Shown here: positions 48,126 to 56,618 of the stretch, piece after piece
How the letters are laid out: the number at the start of each line of letters is the position of its first letter
Position numbering within the stretch: the first letter of the stretch is position 1
DNA from: Paracoccaceae bacterium
GTDB taxonomy: Bacteria; Pseudomonadota; Alphaproteobacteria; Rhodobacterales; Rhodobacteraceae
Reading direction: 5' to 3'
Assembly: GCA_902543185.1 (NCBI GenBank)
Contig: CACBXB010000001.1
Span: 124,001-188,000, forward strand
Length of the DNA stretch: 64,000 nucleotides
Position numbers and translations under genes: made by a program
Notes under the pieces: model-generated
Seen by the model: the letters and a program-made list of their open reading frames with translations, nothing else
What the model was told of the DNA's origin: nothing
Database searches by the model: none

Positions 48126-50129
48126 ATGTCATTTATTTTAGGTGTTGACACTGGTGGTACTTATACTGATGCGGTTATACTAGAAGATGAGGAACGTGTT
48201 ATTGCTTTCTCTAAAGCCCTTACAACGCATAGCGATCTATCGTTAGGGATTGGGTCAGCAATAAAACAAGCGGTAAAACAGAGAAATACAGCACCAGAAA
48301 AAATTTCTCTGGTTTCTTTGTCAACTACCTTAGCAACTAATGCTTTAGTTGAGGGACAAGGAGATAGAGTTGCATTAGTCATGATTGGTTTTCAGGATAG
48401 CGATCTTGAGAAACACGCAATTTTAGATGCCCTGAAAGGGGATCCTTTTTTAGTCATTGAGGGTGGTCATAATTATGCAGGCTTTGAAAAAAACCCGCTT
48501 GAAAAAAACAAATTGTCGAGGTGGATATCGGAAATTAAATGCGTTTCCGCTTATGCAGTTTGTTCACAATTTGCAGTAAGGAACCCAGAGCATGAATTAG
48601 AAGCTGCAGAAATTATTCGCAAATTGACAGATAAACCTGTGAGCTTATCTCATCAAATTTCTGCTAAACTCAATGGCCCAAAGAGAGCTTTGACAGCAGT
48701 TTTAAATGCGCGATTAATCGCTCTAATTGATGTGCTCATTATAAAAGCCGAACATGTAATAAAGAGCCATGGAATCTTAGCACCATTGATGGTTGTAAGA
48801 GGGGATGGCGCTTTAATCAGCGCAGCACAAGCGCGAGAAAAACCAATTGAAACCATTTTGAGTGGGCCCGCTGCTTCAATTGTCGGGGCACGATGGTTAA
48901 CAGGCGAAACAGAAGCAATTATCTCGGATATCGGAGGTACAACAACTGACATAGCTGTTCTGAAAGGAGGAAAGCCTGCTATTGACCCAAGAGGGGCAAG
49001 TGTTGGCCCTTTTAGAACCATGGTAGAAGCAGTGGCCATGTATACGTTTGGATTAGGTGGTGACAGTGAGGTAAAATTAAGACTAGAGGGTTTAGGCGGG
49101 GACATTTCTTTGGGCCCTAAAAGAGTAATACCAGTTGCTTTGGCGGCATCAATTGAACCAGACTTGATTCATCAAACCTTGGATAACCAACTTAAAAATG
49201 AAACGCCGAATGATTTTGATGCGCGATTTATAAGAAGAACTAGGGCCTCAGCAGAACCAGTATTATCTGAGCGCGATGATAAAGTTTACAGGAGAATAGG
49301 TGAACAATTCTATCCCTTGAGCGAGGTGGTTAAATCTCGCCTAGATTTGCAGTCTGTAATTAAATTAGTTTCTGTGGGTGTTGCTCAAATTTCAGCTGTG
49401 ACACCTTCCGACGCCAGTCACGTACTTGGCAAATCAAACGCCTGGGATAAAGAAGCAGCGATTAAGGCTATCGATCTTTTTGCCCGACGCCGTAATGGAT
49501 CAGGAGAGCTTTTGGCTGGCTCAACTGCACAGATGGCTGAAAGGATAGTTTGCCAGCTTACAGAGCAGACAAGTAGCTCTATATTAGAAATGGCCTTTTC
49601 GGAAGAAAAGGTTGATTTTGGAGATAAGCCAGATGTCTTAGCTAAGCACCCTCTGACCCAGTTAGGCCTTGCGGGATATAGTGATTTAATAAAAGTTAAT
49701 ATTGGGATAAGTAAAAAAATTATAGGCCTAGGAGCTTCGGCGCTAACCTATTATCCTGCTGTTGGTGCTGCATTAAATTGTGAGATTATTTTACCTGAAT
49801 ATGCCGGCGTGGCAAATGCTATCGGTGCTGTTGTTGGGAAGATTGTTATGAGGGAATCAGGGGTGATTTCTTCTCCTTCTGAGGGGAAATATCTTGTTCA
49901 TCTTGATGGAAAGCCAGTCAATTTTACTAGTGAGGCGAAAGCCTTGAGGGTATTAGAAGAAAAATTAACGGAGAAGAGTATTCAGAAGGCAAAAGAAGCT
50001 GGTGCAGAAAATGTCACTGTGAATATTGATAAAGAGATAAAAACGGCCAATATAGGTAACCGTATAGTTTTCGTAGAGGCAAATGTTTTAGTGGAAGCAT
50101 CTGGACGTCCCAGAATCGCCATAAGTTAA
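48126..50129 (+). CDS. hydantoinase/oxoprolinase family protein (HyuA-like)
   Basis: This 667-residue protein is of the HyuA/oxoprolinase-A superfamily, whose members use ATP to open or carboxylate cyclic amides and ketones. The two ASKHA-type nucleotide motifs are seen: GVDTGGTYTDAVI near residue 6 and ISDIGGTTTDIAVL near residue 269, with the linking SGPAASIVGA. No HyuB-type partner follows: the next gene is convergent trhO, overlapping by 4 bp. The substrate is therefore unknown. AGGA before ATG supports the start. Confidence 0.85.
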   Translation: MSFILGVDTGGTYTDAVILEDEERVIAFSKALTTHSDLSLGIGSAIKQAVKQRNTAPEKISLVSLSTTLATNALVEGQGDRVALVMIGFQDSDLEKHAILDALKGDPFLVIEGGHNYAGFEKNPLEKNKLSRWISEIKCVSAYAVCSQFAVRNPEHELEAAEIIRKLTDKPVSLSHQISAKLNGPKRALTAVLNARLIALIDVLIIKAEHVIKSHGILAPLMVVRGDGALISAAQAREKPIETILSGPAASIVGARWLTGETEAIISDIGGTTTDIAVLKGGKPAIDPRGASVGPFRTMVEAVAMYTFGLGGDSEVKLRLEGLGGDISLGPKRVIPVALAASIEPDLIHQTLDNQLKNETPNDFDARFIRRTRASAEPVLSERDDKVYRRIGEQFYPLSEVVKSRLDLQSVIKLVSVGVAQISAVTPSDASHVLGKSNAWDKEAAIKAIDLFARRRNGSGELLAGSTAQMAERIVCQLTEQTSSSILEMAFSEEKVDFGDKPDVLAKHPLTQLGLAGYSDLIKVNIGISKKIIGLGASALTYYPAVGAALNCEIILPEYAGVANAIGAVVGKIVMRESGVISSPSEGKYLVHLDGKPVNFTSEAKALRVLEEKLTEKSIQKAKEAGAENVTVNIDKEIKTANIGNRIVFVEANVLVEASGRPRIAIS

Positions 50130-51040
50130 TTTTCGTCATAGCCGGCCATGTGCTTTTGTCCGCGTTTTCGAGATAATTGGATTTGTTTTTGCCTTTCCCG
50201 GAACCGGCTTTTGTCAGCTTCAGTAGTTTTGCTTTCGCACTTGTGACACGAAACACCATGTTCATATTCGGAACGTTCTTTATCTTCGGGCAGTATAGGT
50301 TGCCTGCAGGCATAACATAATTTGTGGGGGCCCTCTTTTAGTTGATGCCCAACGGATACTCGTGCATCAAATACAAAGCAGTCGCCCTCCCATTCACTTT
50401 GCTCTTTGGACGTTTCTTCTAAATATTTTAATATTCCACCTTTTAAATGAGAGACATTCTTAACACCTTGTCCAATAAGATAGTTCGTTGATTTCTCGCA
50501 GCGAATTCCTCCCGTACAAAACATCGCGATACGTTTGTTTTTAAATTTTGCTTTATTTTTTTCCCACCAAGCGGGGAACTCTCTAAACGAACTAGTTTGA
50601 GGGTTTATAGCACCTTTAAATGTACCTATATCAACTTCATACTCATTACGCGTATCGATCACAATAACATCGGGATCATTTAACACTGTATTCCAATCAG
50701 ATGGATTGACATAATGTCCAACCCTAGCTTTGGGGTCAATATTTGGTTGACCCATAGTAACTATTTCTTTTTTTAATTTTACTTTCATTCTAGGAAACGG
50801 TGGAAGTTTTGAAACACTTGTCTTGTATTCTAAATCGGCACAGCCTGGCATCTTTTTTATATAGACAAGTATTTTTTCTATATTTTCATCTGTACCAGCA
50901 ATCGTGCCGTTTATCCCTTCTGAAGCAAGTAAAAGAGATCCACTTATGCCTAAATCTTCGCACTTTTTTTGGAGTGGTGCACGCAATTCTAAATGATTTT
51001 TAAAACGCGTAAAATGGTAGAGGGCAGCAATTGTAAACAT
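50126..51040 (-). CDS. trhO: tRNA uridine(34) hydroxylase TrhO (YceA/rhodanese type)
   Basis: TrhO hydroxylates U34 of certain tRNAs to 5-hydroxyuridine with oxygen. The 304-residue protein has an N-terminal acylphosphatase-like domain (about 1-95) and a rhodanese domain with active-site Cys175 in FCTGGIRCEKS. A C-terminal Cys-rich zinc-like tail follows (CYACRQP and SCHKCES). It lies 144 bp after serA on the same strand and converges with the HyuA-like gene. QueG, another wobble-position enzyme, is 2 kb away. Confidence 0.93.
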   Translation of the reverse strand: MFTIAALYHFTRFKNHLELRAPLQKKCEDLGISGSLLLASEGINGTIAGTDENIEKILVYIKKMPGCADLEYKTSVSKLPPFPRMKVKLKKEIVTMGQPNIDPKARVGHYVNPSDWNTVLNDPDVIVIDTRNEYEVDIGTFKGAINPQTSSFREFPAWWEKNKAKFKNKRIAMFCTGGIRCEKSTNYLIGQGVKNVSHLKGGILKYLEETSKEQSEWEGDCFVFDARVSVGHQLKEGPHKLCYACRQPILPEDKERSEYEHGVSCHKCESKTTEADKSRFRERQKQIQLSRKRGQKHMAGYDEN

Positions 51041-51184
51041 TGATAGGTTTTAGGACAAATTTATGAAAAAATGCAAGATGGCCAATACTAATTGATAAAT
51101 TTTCATATGAACTAAAAAAGCTAAAAGGTCGAACCCAGATTGAATTTTAATTTTATTTATAAAGGTTACGCCGCTTCGAAGTCG

Positions 51185-52795
51185 CTAACTGTTTGGGTTT
51201 TCAACTGCAAAATTTAATGCTTTCGCTTGTCCGAAAACACCGGTGGCTTTTAAAGCTCCAATAACTGTATCCGAGATAGGATTATCTACATACAACAAAG
51301 CAATCGCTTGGCCACCTGCTTGGGATCTACCAAGAGTAAAGTTTGCAATATTAACATCGTTATCACCAAGTGTTTTTCCTAGAACACCAATTATACCAGG
51401 AACGTCCTCATTTGTTGTGTACAGCATGTGAGGACCAACTTCAGCATCGATGTTGATGCCTTTAATTTGAATAAAACGAGGTTTGCCATCGCTAAAGACA
51501 GTGCCAGCCACTGAGCGTTCTCTTTTTTCTGTAACGACTGTCACTTTAATGTAGCCCTCGAAAGCTCCAGCTTTGTCTTGATTTGTAGTGCTTATTTTAA
51601 TCCCGCGCTCTCTTGCGATTATTGGTGCGGAGACCATGTTTACGTCTGGGTTGGCTTTTGTCATAATTCCAGAAATGACACTGCTGTTCAGCGCCGGTAA
51701 ATTCATTTTAGAAACAAGGCCGTCATATAATATATTGATAGCTTTGACAGGCTCATCAGTCATCTGGCCAGCGAAACTTCCCAAATATTGTGATAATCTA
51801 ACCCAGGGCCCCATAACCTTTGCTTCTTCTGCACTCACAGAGGGCATGTTGAGGGCATTTTCTACAGCACCCTCAAGAAGATAATTAGACATTTGTTCGG
51901 CAACTTGAAGAGCTACGTTTTCCTGGGCCTCAATTGTTGCTGCGCCTAAGTGGGGAGTGCAAACGACATTAGGTAAATTAAAAAGAGGATTACTGTTTGC
52001 CGGTTCTTCCTCAAAAACGTCTAAAGCGGCCCCCGCCACGTGGCCGCTTTTTAAAAGCTCTGCTAAGGCACTTTCGTCTAATAGTCCCCCTCTTGCACAA
52101 TTAATAATCCGAACACCTTTTTTAGTCTTTTTTAAATTCTCGCGGCTTAAAATATTTTTGGTCATATCTGTAAGCGGGACATGTAAGGTTATGAAGTCTG
52201 CTTTTGGCAGTAAATCTTCTAGCCCTTCTATTTTTTCAACACCCATTTCAAGCGCCTTTTCATTGGACAAAAAAGGATCATATGCCAGTACTTTCATTTT
52301 TAAATTACGGGCGCGCTCGCAAACAATTCCTCCGATGTTACCTGCTCCAATTACGCCCAAGGTTTTTCCTGTTAGTTCGACACCCATAAATTTTGATTTT
52401 TCCCATTTGCCCGCATGAGTTGATGCACTTGCTTGCGGAATCTGCCTGGCAACAGCGAACATCATAGCTATAGCGTGTTCAGCAGTAGTTATCATGTTTC
52501 CAAATGGTGTGTTCATAACGACTATACCGTGTTTGGAGGCCGCTTCTTTATCAATGTTATCGGTTCCTATGCCAGCCCGACCTATCACTCTCAGTTTACC
52601 GGCATTTTTTAAAATAGTTGGAGTTACCTTTGTTGCAGACCGGATTGCCAAACCGTCGTAGTTTCCAATTGCTTTTGCCAGAGCTTTTTTGTCTTTACCC
52701 AAGTCTGGCATAAAATCCACTTCGATACCGCGATCGATAAATATTTGAACTGCTGTTTCGCTTAACTTGTCTGATACTAATACTTTAGGTGCCAT
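51185..52795 (-). CDS. serA: D-3-phosphoglycerate dehydrogenase
   Basis: SerA oxidises 3-phosphoglycerate with NAD+, the first step of serine synthesis. The 536-residue long form has a substrate domain, a Rossmann domain with GVIGAGNIGGIVCERA (about 145-160), catalytic Arg, Glu and His regions (INCARGGLLDE and CTPHLGAATIEAQ), an intervening ASB domain (about 320-450) and a C-terminal ACT domain (VPGIIGVLGKTLGDNDVNIANF). The ACT domain suggests possible serine feedback, though not all long forms respond. It follows serC by 62 bp. Confidence 0.97.
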   Translation of the reverse strand: MAPKVLVSDKLSETAVQIFIDRGIEVDFMPDLGKDKKALAKAIGNYDGLAIRSATKVTPTILKNAGKLRVIGRAGIGTDNIDKEAASKHGIVVMNTPFGNMITTAEHAIAMMFAVARQIPQASASTHAGKWEKSKFMGVELTGKTLGVIGAGNIGGIVCERARNLKMKVLAYDPFLSNEKALEMGVEKIEGLEDLLPKADFITLHVPLTDMTKNILSRENLKKTKKGVRIINCARGGLLDESALAELLKSGHVAGAALDVFEEEPANSNPLFNLPNVVCTPHLGAATIEAQENVALQVAEQMSNYLLEGAVENALNMPSVSAEEAKVMGPWVRLSQYLGSFAGQMTDEPVKAINILYDGLVSKMNLPALNSSVISGIMTKANPDVNMVSAPIIARERGIKISTTNQDKAGAFEGYIKVTVVTEKRERSVAGTVFSDGKPRFIQIKGINIDAEVGPHMLYTTNEDVPGIIGVLGKTLGDNDVNIANFTLGRSQAGGQAIALLYVDNPISDTVIGALKATGVFGQAKALNFAVENPNS

Positions 52796-52857
52796 TTAAT
52801 GGGTCTTTCCTGCTAAATTATGAAATTAATTTCGTGAAAACTCGTGATTTTGGTGGG

Positions 52858-54003
52858 TTAACAGCAGGCTTGAATTTCTTCATGAAAAGCCCAATCTATC
52901 CAAGGCAACATTTTTTCTATATCAGAGGTCTCTACTGTACTTCCGCACCAAATTCTAAGACCTGGTGGGGCATCTCTATAAGCTCCAATATCAAAAGCCA
53001 CTTTCTCATTTTCTAGCCGCTTTGCTATTTTATTTGCAAAGGAATGACCGTCAGTAATTCGGTTGTCTTTGAATTTCAGACAGACAGAAGTCGTAGATCG
53101 TGTGGAAGGATTAATGGCAAGATTTTCTATCCAATCCCGACTATCACAAAAATCCCAAATGGCTTTGGCATTTCTTTTTGCTCTATTGATGAGCTCATTT
53201 TTTCCACCAATTCTTTTTGCCCATTCTAATGAAAGTAGATAGTCCTCCAAGGCGAGCATTGAGGGTGTATTAATTGTTGCACCCTCAAAAATACTTTCAA
53301 TAAGTTTTCCATTTTTTGTAAGTCGAAATATCTTTGGAACGGGCCAGGAAGGAGTATAGCTCTCTAATCTTTGCACCGCTTTTGGAGAAAGGATAAGCAT
53401 GCCATGTGCTGCTTCTCCACCGAGGACTTTTTGCCAACTAAAGGTTGTCACGTCCAATTTTGCCCAAGGTAAATCCATAGCAAATGCAGCTGAGGTTGCA
53501 TCGCAAATTGTGAGACCTAACCTATCATGCGGTATTGCGTTTCCATCCTTGAGGCAGACACCTGAGGTGGTGCCATTCCAGGTAAATACAATGTCAGTAT
53601 CATAATCCAGGTTTTCCATATCTACGATATCACCATAGTCGGCGTTAAAGATTTTAACATCTAGTTTAAGTTGTTTAACGGCATCGTTGATCCACCCATC
53701 CCCAAAACTTTCCCAAGCTACCATGGTTACATCTCTGGCTCCTAGCATAGACCACATTGCCATCTCGACAGCACCTGTATCTGAAGCGGGTACTATAGCA
53801 ATTCTATAATCACTCGGAATTTCCAGAATCTTTCTTGTTTCTTCGATTGCTAATTTCAACCTTGCTTTACCAACCGCAGCACGATGGGATCTTCCAAGTG
53901 GAGCATCAGCGAGCTTAGTTAATTCAAAAGATGGATTTTTGGCACAGGGGCCTGAAGAAAAATGCGCGTTATCCGGCCGTGTAACCGGTTTTTTAGTTTC
54001 CAT
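52858..54003 (-). CDS. serC: phosphoserine aminotransferase (alphaproteobacterial type)
   Basis: SerC transaminates 3-phosphohydroxypyruvate to phosphoserine using PLP. The 381-residue protein is the longer alphaproteobacterial/Methanosarcina type. It begins KPVTRPDNAHFSSGPCAKNP and has PLGRSHRAAVGKARL, TSAAFAMDLPW and the Schiff-base Lys in TFSWQKVLGGEAAHGM. ATG 54003 is chosen because GGAAGGG precedes it by about 9 nt and the family begins there; the frame also opens at 54090, but that part is leader. It is divergent from serB. Confidence 0.95.
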   Translation of the reverse strand: METKKPVTRPDNAHFSSGPCAKNPSFELTKLADAPLGRSHRAAVGKARLKLAIEETRKILEIPSDYRIAIVPASDTGAVEMAMWSMLGARDVTMVAWESFGDGWINDAVKQLKLDVKIFNADYGDIVDMENLDYDTDIVFTWNGTTSGVCLKDGNAIPHDRLGLTICDATSAAFAMDLPWAKLDVTTFSWQKVLGGEAAHGMLILSPKAVQRLESYTPSWPVPKIFRLTKNGKLIESIFEGATINTPSMLALEDYLLSLEWAKRIGGKNELINRAKRNAKAIWDFCDSRDWIENLAINPSTRSTTSVCLKFKDNRITDGHSFANKIAKRLENEKVAFDIGAYRDAPPGLRIWCGSTVETSDIEKMLPWIDWAFHEEIQACC

Positions 54004-54060
54004 GTCTGTTACCCTTCCAGATATTCGCCTCTCGTTGGGGAGAGGTGTCCCACGTATCGA
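54004..54060 (-). promoter_or_regulatory. probable serC leader RNA element
   Basis: In the serC 5' leader, minus strand, a 6-bp G-C-rich hairpin (arms 54040-54045 and 54028-54033, 6-nt loop) stands just before the GGAAGGG ribosome-binding site. An alphaproteobacterial serC leader motif has been described from comparative genomics, and location and shape fit what I remember of it. I could not align it to the covariance model. Confidence 0.55.
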
Positions 54061-54155
54061 GATAATTGATAATCCTGTCTTTAACAACACTAAAAATCTA
54101 GTTATAGGCAGAGATATGAAAGGGCTTTGCTCTTTGGCGCTATGAAAGTTTAATT

Positions 54156-55031
54156 ATGTATGCAGTTACACTAATTGCACCTCCAGATTCTGGCCTGTTG
54201 AAATCAAAACTAGTTAAAAATCTGTGTGAGGCCTGGGAAGCTAAAGACTATTTTTATCTTGCAAGTGAAGAGGCTGCTGAATTTATCATACCCAAAATTC
54301 CTACTGACCGTTGGTCTATGTGGTCAAAATTTCAAGAACTAAAAATTGATTTGGTGATTCAGGAAGACAAAATGCGTAAAAAATCTATTCTGCTTGCAGA
54401 TATGGATAGCACTATAATCCAGCAGGAATGTATAGATGAGCTTGCCAGTGAAATTGGGATTGGAGAACGGGTGAAATTTATTACAGCCGAAGCAATGAAC
54501 GGTAAATTAGATTTTGAAGAAGCCTTAATTGAGAGAGTCGCATTGTTGAAGGGCTTGTCCACGCAGGTTATTGATAAAGTTCTCAAAGAACGAATAACTT
54601 ACATGCCTGGTGCATCAACTCTCTTATCAACAATGAAAGCAAATGGTTCCTACAGTGCTCTTGTTTCAGGGGGATTTACTATGTTTACAGATAAAGTTTC
54701 TGCCTATCTAGGCTTTGATGAAAATCACGCCAATGTTTTGCTAACAAATGAAAATAAGCTCACTGGAAAAGTAAAAAAACCAATACTGGGCAAAAAGGCT
54801 AAAGTCGAGCAATTAGACCGTATCGCGAGTAAGTTTAATCTATCTGCAAGACAGGTAATCGCGGTTGGTGATGGAGCCAATGACTTGGACATGTTGAGTA
54901 AAGCTGGTACAGGTGTCGCTCTTCAGGCCAAACCATCTGTTGCAGAGCAATGCGATATCCGTATTAATTTCGGCGACTTAACATCGCTGTTATTTATTCA
55001 AGGCTATTCAAAAGAGAATTTTGTATTTTAA
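54156..55031 (+). CDS. serB: phosphoserine phosphatase
   Basis: SerB completes serine synthesis by dephosphorylating phosphoserine. The 291-residue HAD enzyme has an ACT-like N-terminal region (about 1-70). Motif I is LLADMDSTII with D82 and D84, followed by the substrate-specificity ECIDELA. Motif II is ALVSGGFTMF, and motif IV is VGDGANDLDML. It is divergent from serC-serA, so all three enzymes of the phosphorylated pathway are here. Its 3' end overlaps the convergent rhodanese by 4 bp. Confidence 0.96.
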   Translation: MYAVTLIAPPDSGLLKSKLVKNLCEAWEAKDYFYLASEEAAEFIIPKIPTDRWSMWSKFQELKIDLVIQEDKMRKKSILLADMDSTIIQQECIDELASEIGIGERVKFITAEAMNGKLDFEEALIERVALLKGLSTQVIDKVLKERITYMPGASTLLSTMKANGSYSALVSGGFTMFTDKVSAYLGFDENHANVLLTNENKLTGKVKKPILGKKAKVEQLDRIASKFNLSARQVIAVGDGANDLDMLSKAGTGVALQAKPSVAEQCDIRINFGDLTSLLFIQGYSKENFVF

Positions 55032-55402
55032 TTTTCCATTGGCCCGCCAGCTTCTGCCCAACCACTTACTCCACCAAGGTTAACGACATTTTCAAAACCC
55101 ATATCTTTCATTGTTTTTGCTGTAAGAGCGGCTTGACCTCCGACGGCACAAATAATTCCAATTTGGGCATCTTTTTTCAGCGCGCTATTATGCATGGGGT
55201 GGGTATCATCTGCGAAGAACTCTATCAGACCTCGAGGAATTCTTAGAGCGCCTTGAACAGTGCCTGTTGCTGGGAACTCCGAAGAGTCTCTTACATCTAC
55301 AACTATCAAATTGCCAGATTTATGCTGCTCTATCCCTTCAGCTGGTGATATTTTTTCAACAACAGAATTTGCTTCTTTTAGATAGTCTTTAGCTGTTTTC
55401 AT
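55028..55402 (-). CDS. rhodanese-domain protein
   Basis: This single-domain rhodanese-like sulfurtransferase has 124 residues from ATG 55402. That start is chosen because AGGAAGAG lies 4-6 nt before it; an in-frame ATG at 55417 is less likely. DVRDSSEF marks the first rhodanese motif and the active-site loop is CAVGGQAA (Cys85), longer than the six-residue loop of true thiosulfate sulfurtransferases only in detail. There is no signal peptide. The sulfur acceptor is unknown. Confidence 0.88.
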   Translation of the reverse strand: MKTAKDYLKEANSVVEKISPAEGIEQHKSGNLIVVDVRDSSEFPATGTVQGALRIPRGLIEFFADDTHPMHNSALKKDAQIGIICAVGGQAALTAKTMKDMGFENVVNLGGVSGWAEAGGPMEN

Positions 55403-55555
55403 ATCTCTTCCTTTCAAGATGATAATACTCGTTTTGGGGTATAATAGGGCTTAGAGTTAAATACAATTTTTATAAAATTTAAATATACTATCTTTCATGG
55501 ATTGAAATTAATAAAATTTAACCCAAGTTTTAGGATAATAAGCGGAGAGTTTACA

Positions 55556-55996
55556 ATGAACTATCATAAGAATTTAGAGGCAATCGCACTTTTAAGTCCA
55601 GAGGAACATTGGGTCACTCAGGAAAATGGTACTGAAAGACCTGGGACTGGGAAACTTTTGCACAATAAAGAGCCTGGCATTTATGTCGATATCGTTTCTG
55701 GTGAGCCGCTTTTTCTATCGGATGACAAGTACGAAAGTGGCTGTGGATGGCCCAGTTTTACAAAACCTGTTGAAGCATCTTATATTAATGAGATTTCGGA
55801 TACTTCTCATGGTATGATCAGAACTGAAGTACGTTCCACAAACGGAGATAGCCATTTAGGACATGTTTTTCCAGATGGGCCCAAAGATCGAGGGGGACTG
55901 CGCTACTGTATAAATTCGGCAAGCCTTCGATTTATACACTTAAATGATATGGAGGCTGAGGGCTATGGCAAGTTTGTGGAATTAATAGGAGAATAA
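55556..55996 (+). CDS. msrB: peptide-methionine (R)-S-oxide reductase MsrB
   Basis: MsrB repairs the R-epimer of oxidised methionine in proteins. ATG 55556 (146 residues) is chosen because of GGAG upstream and the start of homology; the frame also opens at 55502. Catalytic Cys118 is in [11 protein letters not shown] and the resolving-type Cys63 in GCGWPSF. The two CxxC zinc pairs of the E. coli enzyme are missing, so this is the zinc-free form. It lies one base upstream of msrA. Confidence 0.95.
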   Translation: MNYHKNLEAIALLSPEEHWVTQENGTERPGTGKLLHNKEPGIYVDIVSGEPLFLSDDKYESGCGWPSFTKPVEASYINEISDTSHGMIRTEVRSTNGDSHLGHVFPDGPKDRGGLRYCINSASLRFIHLNDMEAEGYGKFVELIGE

Positions 55997-55997
55997 A

Positions 55998-56492
55998 ATG
56001 GAAATAGCAATTTTAGCTGGAGGTTGTTTTTGGGGTATGGAAGATTTGATGAGAAAGCTTCCTGGTGTACAGAAAACGCGTGTTGGTTACACAGGCGGCT
56101 ACTTAAAAAACCCAACTTACAAAGATGTCTGCACAAAAACAACTGGCCATGCAGAAGCAATTGAAATCCTTTTTGACCCATCGATCGTCTCATATCGCCG
56201 TCTGTTGGAATGTTTTTTTCAAATCCATGACCCCACAACTATTGATAGGCAAGGAAACGATATTGGAGATAGCTACCGATCACATATTTTTACTACGTCG
56301 TCAGAGCAACGTGAAAAAGCTTTTGAAATGATTTCCGATATCGAAAGTTCAAAAAAATGGCCAGGTAAAATTGTTACGAAAGTAACTCCTGCGGGAGAGT
56401 TTTGGGAAGCTGAGTCTTATCACCAAGATTACTTAATTAAAAATCCAAATGGCTATACTTGTCATTTTCCAAGAGCTGATTGGACAATTTGA
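55998..56492 (+). CDS. msrA: peptide-methionine (S)-S-oxide reductase MsrA
   Basis: MsrA repairs the S-epimer of methionine sulfoxide. The 164-residue cytosolic protein carries the catalytic motif GGCFWGMED with nucleophile Cys10, then [16 protein letters not shown] and [19 protein letters not shown], and ends with [15 protein letters not shown]. With msrB one base away, the pair forms an operon covering both stereoisomers. The 126-bp gap after it shows no clear terminator. Confidence 0.96.
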   Translation: MEIAILAGGCFWGMEDLMRKLPGVQKTRVGYTGGYLKNPTYKDVCTKTTGHAEAIEILFDPSIVSYRRLLECFFQIHDPTTIDRQGNDIGDSYRSHIFTTSSEQREKAFEMISDIESSKKWPGKIVTKVTPAGEFWEAESYHQDYLIKNPNGYTCHFPRADWTI

Positions 56493-56618
56493 AAGCCGGT
56501 GTATAGCGTTTTTTGTTGATTAAATCCGTTTGAAATCATTACTGATTAAATTTGTCACTGAATTTTATAGTTTGATTTAGATGCTTCTTGCTCATCGGAA
56601 GTGTAATTAAACAATTAT

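Noticed and set aside
54004-54090. N-terminal extension of SerC from ATG 54090
   Set aside because: The extra 29 residues lie over the leader hairpin and lack homology. A good ribosome-binding site precedes ATG 54003.
56493-56618. Terminator between msrA and the convergent aminotransferase
   Set aside because: T-rich stretches are present, but I could not find a stem of adequate length next to them.
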